DNA of 64,000 nt from Lycium barbarum (lineage: Eukaryota; Streptophyta; Magnoliopsida; Solanales; Solanaceae), in assembly GCF_019175385.1 (NCBI RefSeq), contig NC_083338.1, positions 63,954,884 to 64,018,883 of the forward strand. Direction: 5' to 3'. The notes under the pieces were generated by a model. The model was given only the letters and a program-made list of their open reading frames with translations, had not been told where the DNA came from and did no database searches. Positions 36,677-47,663 of this stretch are shown here, in pieces; position 1 is the stretch's first letter, and each line of letters starts with the position of its first letter. The position numbers and the translations under genes were made by a program.

Positions 36677-38360
36677 CTTTTCTCAACTCTTCCACTTGCC
36701 ACAATTGGTAGTTTCTTGCCAAAATAATTGTATCACCTTGAAGAGAATCTTGAGCTAAGTAGAAATTCCAAAAGGGATGGATTTTTGAACCAAGAATCAA
36801 GCTCCAAGAAATTTTTCTTCTTTTTCCTTTCTCTTTTTCTCCTAGGCCGAATTGCCTCTTCTTTTGTTTTGTTCTTGGTTTCTCTAAATTTTCTTGAAGT
36901 TTCTAGGCTAATGATCCTTTTATAATTAATTGGCACATGAAAATTTTAAACCATGGTTTTGGGCTTAACATGGCCGGTTGGGCCTATTGAATTTGGGCCT
37001 CACTTTCTTATTATTTTGTGCCCCAAATTGATGGCTACATTTTATAATTCATGAAGCAAGTTTCCAAAATTCCAATTTTGCCCTTGGCCTCCTTTCGTAA
37101 TTCCACGCCAATGTATTCATAGCCAACACACTCATACCGAGTAAGGTCCAATTGTGGCCTTATTCATTACAAGTCAATTTACCTTGAATTTTTCGAATAA
37201 GAAAAAATGTCGGATGTAACACCTATATCGCTCAATTTCCTCATATTTAAGCCAACTATACAACAACCAACATAGCATCAACCAAGGCACGTCTAAATTT
37301 ATCGTATCAAGAACTAGTTAAAACAAGACCCAAGGATATCCCAAACAACCCAGACCATTCCAACATTCGATAATCGTCAACATAACGACTGCCACATATT
37401 CAAGTTATTCTTAATAATCTACAGCCATGACACTTCATCGAAACGATCTTATAACAGCCCAACAATTACAACAAGTTCTTAAAACAACCCACTAAATAAA
37501 TATAACTTCAACTTTAACCATCAAATTTATTTACTTTCATCATTTAATTCATGACAACAACAACAACAATACTAATTCAAATTAACCCATCATTACTAGA
37601 TTAGGACAACCCCAACGCCCCAAACAGAACCTTGGCATAAACACACCATTTCTTGCATCCAATTTCACATCTACCAAATAATACAAAGTCCAAACCACCT
37701 TTAAAACATGTAAGAGAGAATTAAATCTTACCTAAACAAGCTTGGCTTCTTAACGTTGCTGAAATTTGTGGATTCAATTAACAACGTTTTTGCTGCCCCC
37801 AAGAATTAATTCACGTTGCTAATCACTTTGATGTTTACAACACCTTAAAATTTTAATTTTCTTCCATCAAGACCTTAAGCTTAGCCAAGAATAGCCATGG
37901 CCGTAGCTCTCTCTCTCTCTCTCCCGACTAGGGGGCCGCGACGAGCACCCGGTGCTAGCCTAACCGGGCACCCTCTTAGCTTACACTTATGCTTACATCT
38001 AGGTGAGCAACATAATTATACATACATTTCCATTCATTCGTCAAACTAGTCCCATTGGACGACATTACTATTATATCATAATTGGCATCTATGCCACATC
38101 TGTGTACATGGGCCAATGTGGCCGACAAAATGACATACAACATATTGGCCGACAAGGCTAGACATATCTATACATATATACACGTGACTACGAGCCTCAA
38201 AGAGAGTATGACATATCATATGAGCGGGACAGGACCCCGCTATGCCCATAAATATGTACACAAAAGAATGAGTACCCAAGAGCTATGGCTCCGAAGGAAG
38301 TGGAGCTCTGCTATGTGATCTATGAATAAGCAACTATGGATCAAGTCTGTCTCCCTATGC

Positions 38361-38431
38361 ACCTGCGAACATGACGCAACGTCCTCAAACAAAAAGACGT
38401 CAGTACCAAGAATGTACTGAGTATGTAAAGC
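38361..38431 (-). promoter_or_regulatory. LTR core promoter and two-hairpin module (C, left)
   Basis: Minus strand CTTTACATACTCAGTACA; first stem is GTC/GAC-based rather than C-run/G-run, second stem weakened. Confidence 0.5.
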
Positions 38432-39859
38432 ATTATCAACATCGATATATAAGCATAATGAACAACATATGAAATAGCATAGGAGGGGGAGACAATAATA
38501 TCATCATCATGACACTTACTTTACTTTCATAGGAAATTTCCATTTCTCATATGTATTTGTATACATACATCCTCATCCGTGTTCCATAATAGTACTCGTA
38601 CCATACTTGTGCCCGTATTCGTATACATGTCCTTATTCGTATTTATGTACATACTCTTATCACATTCATATTCATTTTATAAACATAGCATACCCGACCT
38701 CATAGGATCGGTGTTTCATGCATAGCATTTACATAGCATACCCGACCTCATAGGATCGGTGTTTCATATACATACTTGGCCAACCAAGGCTCAAGGTTAC
38801 TCATACCTGGCCCTACCAAGGCTTCAGGGTTATCCGTACCATCTGCAGAGGTGTGCGCGCATTTCGTAATCGTATACATACTTCATACATATTCATATAC
38901 ATATATTCTACCCGGCGTATAAGCTCGGGGTTTCATTATAGCCCTTCATAGGCACATATAAGTATAATAGCCCGTAGGCACCTTTAGCATCATTATTATT
39001 ATCATTATCATTACTATCATCATCATTATTGTTATTTCAATATCATAGGCTTACTCGTCGTATGAGGTGCGTAGTACAATCGTAGTACATATCAAGGATC
39101 GTGAGCTTATGAGCTCGGAATATCAATTATTTGAAGGCAACATACTCATATAGAGGATTTAAGAAATTGGCCAAGAACCATGCCTTATGAAAGAAGGGTT
39201 AGCCTTACATACCTTTTCGTCGAACTATTCTATACTCGCACGTTCCCTTCTAATGCTAGCGTTTATACCTTCATTAATATCATAACAATGGCCATTAGTC
39301 ATTCACATTATCCACATTATCTAGATTCCTCAATTTGCCTCTAATTCACCCACATTCATGGTCATAACACCCAACTTCGTCCATTCGTCTAAAGTGTCTA
39401 GTTCATGATCTAAATACCATTTATAACACATTCATATCACAACACAACAACATTCATAATTCAATTCAAATTATTTCTCAAAATGTCACTATTCATCCTT
39501 CATGACCTAGTTGACCATATTTTCTACAATCCATGTATTTTAATTCTCCAATACCTTAAACATCATGTAAATATCATGAATCTTACCTTAGAAGTTGTAG
39601 GAGCAAGCTTTAGTTGATAATACTCCACCTTGAGCAAAACCCTAGTTTTTCTCCATTTGGATTTCTTAACTTGGATGATCTTTGATGATTTCCTTACTCT
39701 TGATTCCCTTATTTAATGTGGTTGATCCTCAAATATCCTTGAAAACTTGTATAATAATAGTAGAGAGAAGTTTTAGAGAGAAGTGGTGTGATGTAGAAAT
39801 GAAATGAAATAAGTCTTGGTCCCTTTATTTAATGACTTTAAAATCTGTGCTGAGGTGAA

Positions 39860-40140
39860 CAGTGGTCGTAAACTGAGTTTACGACCACGTATTCCACTTT
39901 ATGGATCGTCCATTGCGATCGTCTTTAACCATTCCAAAACCAGAAGCTTAGACTGCAACCATGGTGATTTACGACCATGGTTTACGGGCCGTAAATCGCT
40001 TTACGGTCCGTAAACCTGGTCGTATTTTACCATTTCCTCCACTGGCAGAAAGTTGAAGCTCTGCATGGCAGTTTACGACCTGCTAGTTTACGGACCGTAT
40101 ACCAATTTACGGTCCGTCCTAGCACTTTACGACCACTGGG
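39860..40140. repeat. Palindrome cluster TACGGNCCGTA in C LTR
   Basis: Several copies of TTTACGGTCCGTAAA-, TTTACGGGCCGTAAA- and GGTCGTAAAC-like motifs, some forming large hairpins. Repeated at 49615-49890 and, inverted, at 44795-45065. A similar cluster is in the leader of element F. Confidence 0.75.
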
Positions 40141-40388
40141 CAGTTGCAAATCTGCAACTTCCCATAATTCTTAGACTTCTCATTTTTAATCACCCACGTC
40201 CATGCACACGCATTGCTCACCTTATATCTCATCTTAACATAGCCAACTTTCTCGTCTTACGTCGGATTCCTTTGAAATCTCGCCTAAGGTCATCAAATGC
40301 CATTTCTTACTCATGGAACATCATGCACTCGTACTCATCACTAGTTCATTCACTTGCGTACCAACGGAAAATTTTCCGAGGTGTAAAA

Positions 40389-40424
40389 TTCTTCCCCCCT
40401 TAGGAACATTCGTCCTCGAATGTT
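40389..40424 (-). promoter_or_regulatory. PPT and palindrome of C
   Basis: PPT complement ttcttcccccctt; perfect inverted repeat AACATTCG (40405-40412) / CGAATGTT (40417-40424). Confidence 0.8.
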
Positions 40425-40466
40425 AAAGTGTTCGGGAATTCTATAAAAATCTCGCCAGAGTTTCCC

Positions 40467-40592
40467 CTATAATATGGCACTACCATCCTGCCATAGGAAA
40501 CTATAATATCGATGCCACACAGGGCCACAACACAATAGCATAAAAATTTGGCCACACACAACCCAAAAGCATATAAAGGAAAGCATACATAC
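40467..40592 (-). other. Intron-like module downstream of C pol
   Basis: Minus strand donor CTAAG|GTATGTATG at 40592, acceptor TATTATAG|GGGAAACTCTGG at 40467; 126 nt. It lies 35 nt after the pol stop and ends about 65 nt before the PPT. Confidence 0.45.
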
Positions 40593-40626
40593 CTTAGGAT
40601 CTCGACGACTCATCTTGGACTTCTTC

Positions 40627-41913
40627 CTAGGGCTGAAATAGATGTGGGTATTTGGATCGCATACTGTCTTCTGCTTCCCATGTCATTTCTTCTCGTTTAC
40701 TGCTTCTCCATAGAACCTTAACTGAGGCCACCTCTTTGTTTCTAAGCCTCCGTACTTGCCTATCTAATATGGAAATGGGTACCTCTTCATAAGTCAATTT
40801 CTCTGTTACTTGCACATCATCTACTGGGACGATCCTAGTGGGATCTCCAACACATTTTTGAAGCATCGAGACGTGTAATACTGGATGGACTGACTCCAAT
40901 TCCGGTGGTAGGTCTAGCTCATAGGCCACTTTGCCTATCTTTCGTACAATTTCATATAGCCCAATACACCGGGGACTAAGTTTCCCTTTTTTTCCAAACC
41001 TCATAATGCCCTTCATAGGCGACACCTTCAAGAATACCCAATCTTTCACTTTGAACTCCAAGTCTCTTCGACGATTATCCGCATAGGACTTTTGACGACT
41101 CTGAGCCGCTAACAACCGATCCTTTATGAGCTTAACTTTCTCTATGGCTTGCTGAACCAAGTCTGGCCCTATCAACTGAGCCACTCCTATTTCGAACCAC
41201 CCAACCGGAGATCTACACCTCCGCCCATATAAGGCCTCATACGGTGCCATCTGAATGCTAGAGTGATAACTATTATTGTAAGCGAATTCTATGAGTGGCA
41301 AATGATCATCCCAATTCCCTCCAAAGTCTATCATACATGCTCGTAACATATCCTCCAGAGTCTGAATAGTGCGTTCAGCTTGCCCATCGGTCTGTGGGTG
41401 AAATACCGTGCTAAGGCGCACTTGGGTCCCTAAACCCTCTTGGAAAGACCTCCAAAATTTAGCTGTAAACTGAGTCCCTCTATCGGAGATAATAGCCATT
41501 GGAACACCATGAAGTCTCCCTATCTCTTTAAGGTAAAGTCTTGCATAATCTTCTGCCACATAGGTCATTCTGACCGGTAAGAAATGAGCTGGCTTGGTGA
41601 GTCTATCCACAATCACCCAAATGGAATCATACTTACGTCGGGAACGGGGCAACCCTGAAATGAAGTCCATATTAATCACCTCCCACTTCCAAGTTGGGAT
41701 TTCTATAGCTTGCAACAATCCACCCAGCTTTTGGTGCTCGATCTTCACTTGTTGACAATTAGGACATTGAGCTACAAACTCCGCTATATCTTTCTTCATT
41801 CCATTCCACCAATATGTAGACTTAAGGTCGTGATACATTTTCGTCGCTCCGGGGTGAACAGAACAACAAGAACAGTGAGCTTCTCTCAAAATCTGGTGGC
41901 GTAAACTTGCCAC
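40627..41913 (-). pseudogene. Integrase with chromodomain of element C
   Basis: 428 open codons; this is the 3' part of pol and inserts element DNA into the host genome. Zinc-binding HHCC: H13, H20, C50, C53. Catalytic DD35E triad intact: D83 in NMDF, D144 in SDRGTQF, E180 in GQAERT. The C-terminal part has the GPY/F-type region and, from about residue 380, a chromodomain (ILDRQVRRLRNKEVASVKVLW..., then TWEAE), which in chromoviruses directs insertion to heterochromatin. The frame is continuous upstream with RNase H except for in-frame stops, so the first Met is not a true start. The rest of pol is broken, hence pseudogene, although this domain itself looks complete. Confidence 0.9.
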
Positions 41914-42291
41914 ATCAGGGACACATAATTTGCCTCGGCATCGGAGAACTCCGTCTCCTGAAATATCAAATGATGACTTCTATTTCTGAGGGAGTGTATC
42001 TCTGTACTGCATTAGCATGGGATCCTCATATTATCGCTCCTTCACTTCTGTTACTAGCGACGAGACTGCAGAATTCGGAATTGTAGTTCCCTTGCTACCT
42101 GAGTCCATTACTCGGACTCCTAGGCTAGCTAGCTGCCGGAGCTCACGAGCCATTTCTCTCTTCTATGGTCGTACATCACTTAGACTTCCCATCAATCTAT
42201 GGCTAAGAGCATCAGCCACAACATTTGCCTTTCCGGGGTGATACAAAATCTCAACATCGTAGTCCTTTAGCAATTCTAACCATCGTCGTTG
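41914..42291 (-). pseudogene. RNase H end and integrase linker of C, with stops
   Basis: The minus-strand frame continues the polyprotein from RNase H (after EMNL) through the [17 protein letters not shown] motif into integrase. It is interrupted by a TGA at 42289-42291 and by TAG codons near 42166 and 41981. Each is explained by a single C-to-T (CGA to TGA, CAG to TAG) change, the pattern left by methylated-cytosine decay. Confidence 0.8.
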
Positions 42292-43527
42292 TCACAAATT
42301 CATCTCTTTCTGCTTGAAGATGTATTGAAGACTCTTATGATCTATGTAAATATCCACGTGGACACCATACAAATAATGTCTCCATATCTTTAATGCATGA
42401 ACCACCACGGCCAATTCTAGATCATGGGTAGGATAATTCTGCTCATGTTTTCGTAATTGCCTTGAAGCATACACAATCACTTTACTATGTTGCATCAATA
42501 CACAGCCTAGCCCAACACCTGAAGCATTGCAATAAACAACATATCCTTCTAATCCCTCTGGAAGTATCAGAACTGGGGAAGAAGTCAATCTACCCTTTAA
42601 CTCTTGGAAACTACGTTCGCAAGCATCTGTCCATTGAAACTTTGCCGATTTCTGGGTCAACTTTGTGAGTGGTGAGGAAATAGAAGAAAATCCCTCAACG
42701 AATCTCCTGTAATAACCTGCTAAGCCCAGAAAACTACGAACCTCCGTAGGAGTTGTGGGCCTCAGCCAAGTTTTCACGGCCTCAATCTTTTGACTATCCA
42801 CTCGAATACCATCACCTGCAACGATATGCCCTAAAAATGCCACTGAGTTCAACCAGAACTCACATTTGGAAAACTTTGCAAATAACTCTCGGCTTCGAAG
42901 AACTCCGAGGACAATACGCAAATGATCCGCGTGTTCTGCCTCGGATCTAGAATACACCAGGATATCGTTGATACATACTATCACAAATAAATCCAGGAAA
43001 GGCCTGAAGACATTATTCATCAAATCCATAAAAACCGTTGGCGCATTAGTTAGCCCAAATGACATTACCCGGAATTCAAAATGACTATATCTCATTTTAA
43101 AAGCTGTCTTAGGGATATCTTTCTCCCTGACTCTCACTTGATGATACCTGGACCTCAAATCGATCTTTGAAAACCATTTGGCACCTTGCAATTGATCAAA
43201 CAAATCATCAATCCTCGGGAGAGGATATTTATTCTTAATTGGTACTTTATTCAGTTTCCTATAATCAATGTACACTCTCAGGGAGCCATATTTCTTTCGG
43301 ACAAACAATACGGGTGCTCCCCACGGGGATGAACTAGGCCTAATGAAGCCTTTATCAAGCAGGTCTTTCAGTTGCTCCTTCAACTCTTTCAATTCTGCGG
43401 GTGCCATTCTATATGGGGGAATAGATATAGGCTTAGTGCCTGGCAACACATCAATGAAAAAATCAATCTCCCGCTCGGGAGGAAGGCCTGGAAGCTCTTC
43501 CGGGAACACATCCGGAAATTCATTCAC
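42292..43527 (-). pseudogene. Reverse transcriptase-RNase H of element C, catalytic residues lost
   Basis: 411 open codons. Starts in the conserved pre-RT segment ([14 protein letters not shown]), then the RT palm: YIDYRKLNK near 86-94, KIDL with D123, FGLTNAP near 157-163, and the YxDD-box equivalent at 185-188, here CIND rather than the family's usual FIDD, so the first aspartate of the pair is asparagine (codon 42967-42969). RNase H begins near 330; its first catalytic aspartate is also asparagine (N334 in CNASGVGLG). SRYHQ replaces SGYHQ at 126-130. These changes should abolish DNA synthesis. The upstream joint with protease (43528-43828) is degraded. Confidence 0.9.
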
Positions 43528-43828
43528 TACGGGAACTGACTGAAGAGTCGGCTACTCAGCTTCTATATCTTGAACTTGTACTAGATGATAAATACATCAT
43601 TTTGTGATAATCTTCCTTGCCTTTAGATAGGAAATAAACCTACCTTTTGGTGACGCCGTGTTCCCTTTCCATTCTAAGACTGGTTCTCCCGGAAATTTGA
43701 AACGAACGGTCACAAATCATAACTACACAATCCCTATATACTCGGCTAGCTATTACCGATTCACCCATGGGTGTAGACACCTCAAAAGGTTTGATCGACT
43801 CCGGTTCAACTATAAATCAACCCGCGAT

Positions 43829-44621
43829 TTAAGGAGTAACATATGATAATGTGGAGCCCGGATCAATCAAAGCATATACATCATGAGAGAATACTGATAA
43901 TATACCTGTGACCACGTCAGGAGAAGACTCAAGGTCTTGGCGTCTAGCCAAAGCATAAATACGGTGCTGAGGACCGCTAGTACTGGGAGCTCTCCCTCTG
44001 CCTCTATCATGGCCGACTGGCGCATTTGAACCTGGCCCCGTAGGGCGTACAGATGCCGAAGATCCGGCTACCGACCCTGATGGCTGGGCCCTACCTCTAC
44101 CTTGTACTGAGGAGCAATCACGCATAATATGGCCTGGTCGACCACATGAATAGCAAACGTCTGAACCCAATCGGCACTGACCCCAATGAACCTTCCCACA
44201 CTGGGAACATCATGGCACGGGTGGCCTTGACTGGCCTGAATCATCTCTAAACTGCGATCCTGAATAAATCGGACTCGACCCTGAACGAGCAGACCTATCA
44301 AATCTCTGGCTTGAAAACCGTGGAGGTGCACTGGTCATAGAATAGCCTGAATGCCTGGGGAACCGCTGCCTGTGTCCACCTATGGACTCACTCATTGGGC
44401 CTGAAGATCTGACCCTCTTGCTATGACCCCTATCCTGCTCACGCTCACTTCTCCGCTGTTGTAGGCCTTCTTTTAAGTTCTGAACATGCGCCTGAATTCG
44501 TGCAATATCCATGCCGTCCTGAAGGGATGCAGTCAAACATTTATCCATCAAGTGTGGCCCTAGGACCTTTACAAATCGGTGTACCCGGTCACCCATATCC
44601 GCTACCATGGCCGAAGCATAC
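43829..44621 (-). pseudogene. Gag C-terminal part, zinc knuckle and protease start of C
   Basis: Minus strand. From 44608 the frame has the gag capsid end (MVADMGDRVHRF..., LQDGMDIARIQ) and an R/S/Q-rich linker. From 44170 a shifted frame has the nucleocapsid zinc knuckle CYSCGRPGHIMRDC (C-X2-C-X4-H-X4-C, all four ligands present), then a glycine/proline-rich linker and the protease active-site region ALIDPGSTLSYVTP. The triad reads DPG rather than D-S/T-G. A stop at 43829 ends the frame just after it. At 44621 the sequence is cut by the solo LTR; the gag resumes at 46784. Confidence 0.8.
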
Positions 44622-46778
44622 TGTTACACCTCGAAAAATTTCCCGTTGGTACGCAAGTGAACGAACTAGTGATGTGTGCGAGGAGTGCGAGGGTATAAGG
44701 TTTCACGAGCAATGTGCGTAAATGGACGAGAATGATTAGAATGAAAAGTCGAGAAATGTGAAAAGTTGAAAGTTGGCAAAACTGCCCAGTGGTCGTAAAG
44801 TGCAAAATACAGACCGTAAAGTGGAACACAGTCCGTAAACTGGCAGTCGTAAACTGCCATGCAAGGTTTCAACTTTCTGCCCAGTCAAGAAATGGTAAAA
44901 CACGACCAGGTGGACGGGCCGTAAAGTGATTTACGGCCCGTAAACCATGGTCGTAAACCACCATGAAGGCAGCCCAGCTTCTGGTTCTGGAAATGGTTAA
45001 ATACGCCCATGGAGGACGAGCCGTATAGTTGAATACGGGCCGTAAACCACGATCGACGACCACTGTTCATTTCAGCACAGATTTCACAAGTCATTAAATA
45101 AAGGGACCAACAGTTGTTTTATTTCATTACAACATTACACCACTTCTCTCTAAAACTTCTCTCTACAATTATTATATGAGTTTTCAAGGATTATAAGCCA
45201 TCAATAACATTAAGACAAGTGAATCAAGGATAAGGGAATCATCAAAGATCATCCAAGTCAAGAAATCCAAATGGAGAAAAACTAGGGTTTTGCTCAAAGA
45301 GGAGTATTATCAACCAAAGCTTGTTCCTACCATTTCTAATGTAAGATTCATGATTTTTACATGATGTTTAAGGTATTGAAGAGTTGAAATACTTGGATGG
45401 TAGAAGTATATACTAAAATGGACAATAGGGGTAAAATGAAGAATGTGGATAATGTGAATGACTAATGGCTATTGTTGTGATATTAATGAAGGTAGAAACT
45501 TGAGCATCGAAGGAGTACGCGTAAGTGTAGAATAGTTCGACGAAGAGGTATGTGAGGCTAACCTTTCTTTCACAAGCCATGGTTTCTTGGCCAAACTCTT
45601 GAATCTTCTATATGAGTATGTTGTCTCCAATGATTGATATTCCAAGCTCATAAGCTCATGTTCCTTGATATGTACTACGATTGTACTACGCACCTCACAT
45701 GATGAGTAAGCCCATAAGGTAGATGTAATGGTAGTAATGACGATGAGAATGTAGTGACGCTAAGGATGTTTATGAACCATTATATGTATGTGTGCCTATG
45801 AAGGGCTATAATGAACCCCCGACCTTATGATGCCGGGTAAGGATATATGTATATGAATATGTATAAAGTATGTATACGATTACGTAACGCGCGCACACCT
45901 CTGCAGATGGTACGGATAACCCTGAAGCCTTGGTAGGGCCAGGTAGAAATAACATTGAGCCTTGGTTGGCTAAGTACGTATGAAACACCGAACCTTATGG
46001 TCGGGCACGCTATGTATGTATATAAGTGTATGGCTATGTATATAATATGAATATGAATGTGAAAAGACTATGTATACTAATACGAATAAGGACATGTATG
46101 CCAATATGAGCCCAAGTAGGGTACGAGCACTATTATGAAATACGCATGAGAAATGGAAAGTTCCTATGAAAGGCAGGTAAGTGCCATGATGATGATATTA
46201 TTGTCTTCCCTCCTGTGCCACTTCATATATTGTCTATGATGCTTCTATATTGATGTTAATCACGCTTTACATACTCAGTACATTCTTTGTAGTGACGTCC
46301 TTTTATTTGTGGACGCTGCGTCATGCCCGCAGGTGTACAGGGAGACAAACTTGATCCATAGCTGCCTATTTGAAGATTACATAGAGAGCTCCATTTCCTT
46401 CGGAGTCATATCTTTTGGGTACTCATTCTTTTGTGTATATAATTTTGGGCATAGCGGGGTCCTGTCCCGCTAATGTGATATGTTATACTCGTAGAGGCTC
46501 GTAGATATATGTGTGTGTATGGGTAGATGTGTTTGGCCTTGTTGGCCTATGTTTTGTATATCATTTGTTCGGCCACGTGGGCCCATGTACATTGATGTGG
46601 CATAAATGGCTACGATGATATAAATGGGTTGTTGTCCAGATGGGACTAGTTGATGAATGAATGGAAATGCATGTATAATTATGTGGCTCACCTAGATGTA
46701 AGTATAAGAGTAAGCTAAGAGGGTGCTCGGGTGGGTTAACACCAGGTGCTCGTCGCGGCCCCGAGTCGGGTCGTGACA
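44622..46778 (+). mobile_element. Solo LTR of the C family, inserted in C gag
   Basis: Starts TGTTACACCTC, ends GTCGTGACA, and matches the C LTRs in reverse orientation. The 5-bp duplication catac is at 44617-44621 and 46779-46783. There is no interior, so the element was removed by LTR-LTR recombination. The promoter module is at 46265-46333 and the palindrome cluster at 44795-45065. Confidence 0.9.
46265..46333 (+). promoter_or_regulatory. LTR core promoter and two-hairpin module (solo C)
   Basis: CTTTACATACTCAGTACA, then CGTCC-ttttatttgt-GGACG and CTGCG-tcatgcc-CGCAG. The first stem has a different sequence from that in A, B, D and G but still pairs. Confidence 0.6.
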
Positions 46779-46783
46779 CATAC

Positions 46784-47453
46784 CTAGCCAGGGAATTGAA
46801 ACGGAGGCTATACTATAGGGCACTCATACTACCTTGCCTCAAGTTCAAGAATTTATTGGCCCTAGCTCGCCGAGCTTCCGGAGGCATATAATGACGGAGA
46901 AAAGCATCAACGAACTCTTGCCATACCGGGGGAGGTGCATTGGCCCCCGTGAAGCCATCCATACCGTATACCACTGGATCGAGACATCTCTCAATCTATA
47001 TGACACTAGCTCTACCGACTTGGTGTCTGAAGCATGTATCAACCAGAGCGTCCTAAACATACCATCGATAAAATCCTGAGGATTCTCTTCCGGCTTTGAC
47101 CCAAAGAATTCCGGAGGGTTTAAAGTAATGAAGTCACGGGCCCTTGCACTAACGGCCCCATCACCATGCCCTGAACTTTGCCTCTGAGTCTGGGCCGCAA
47201 CCAACTGAGTCAACAAATTAATGGCCTCTTTCACATCTTGGCCAGAAGCATTCGGTGGAGGAGCTGGAGGTGCTGGAGCTGGGGCTGAGGCTCCCTCACG
47301 CTCCTCAGAAATAGGCACTGTCTGGGAGGACTGAGATTGAGCCGCATTCTGTGACTCACTTGCCTCTACTACCGGTGGCGGTGCTCTTTCGGCCCGCTTT
47401 TCTGCCACCGACTTGCCCTTTTGGGCTGCTGTGGCCTTTCTCTTTTTAGGCAT
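46784..47453 (-). pseudogene. Gag N-terminal part of element C
   Basis: Start chosen at the ATG of MPKKRKATAAQK (47451-47453), because the eleven codons upstream are not gag-like. A basic, Ala/Pro/Ser-rich N-terminus is followed by the capsid region: DVKEAINLLTQLVAAQ near 85-100 and ARDFITLNPPEFFGSKPE, with LRDVSIQWY further on, all typical of Ty3/gypsy gag. The frame goes out of register after WMASRGP (near 46935) and stops at 46845. The solo LTR then separates it from the rest of gag. The plus-strand B gag at 59054 has the same NPPEFFGSKPE block. Confidence 0.85.
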
Positions 47454-47567
47454 CTCTGAAATACACAACATACGATTAAAGAACAAGAATTTCTTACATC
47501 ATAGCTCTATCGTACGATTCTTATGAAGAAAGAAGGTCATTTATTCCTAAAATGTCCGCAGCTTCCT

Positions 47568-47659
47568 GTTTATAAGTGTGGCGCGCAACACACCCATAAC
47601 CAAGACTCTACAAGACACGGCTCGTAGACACACCCTTGGACTGAACTACTCTGATACCA
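47568..47659 (-). promoter_or_regulatory. PBS and leader hairpin of C
   Basis: PBS complement at 47648-47659 with one change (ACTCTGATACCA for GCTCTGATACCA). Leader hairpin loop palindrome GCGCGC at 47581-47586; stem GGGTGTG/CACACTT. Confidence 0.75.
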
Positions 47660-47663
47660 CTTT

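Larger units (their letters stand above)
21496..37221 (-). mobile_element. Element D: non-autonomous LTR retrotransposon with a small ORF
   Basis: Flanked by the 5-bp duplication cctat (21491-21495 and 37222-37226). LTRs are 21496-30828 (interrupted by element G) and 33966-37221; PBS 33950-33961; PPT complement at 30829-30841. The 3.1-kb interior encodes one minus-strand protein of 171 residues just after the PBS and no gag-pol. It also contains a 41-bp tandem array, a 5S-like block and an intron-like module. The two LTRs look nearly identical by eye, suggesting a fairly recent insertion. Confidence 0.9.
33966..37221 (-). repeat. 5' LTR of element D
   Basis: Uninterrupted 3,256-bp LTR from TGTCACGACCC to GGATGTAACA, followed by the cctat duplication. 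Contains the 25-bp array and the exon-like cassette. Confidence 0.9.
37923..40388 (-). repeat. 3' LTR of element C, left tip missing
   Basis: Aligns with 47664-50138 from cccgactag onward; the first seven bases of the LTR are absent. Ends GTGTAAAA where its partner has GTGTAACA. Contains a (TCA/TTA)n microsatellite near 38985-39035 and a palindrome cluster at 39860-40140. Confidence 0.85.

Noticed and set aside
40627..43527. Endogenous pararetrovirus
   Set aside because: Domain order gag-PR-RT-RH-IN with LTRs, PPT and integrase chromodomain; no movement protein or viral coat motif.
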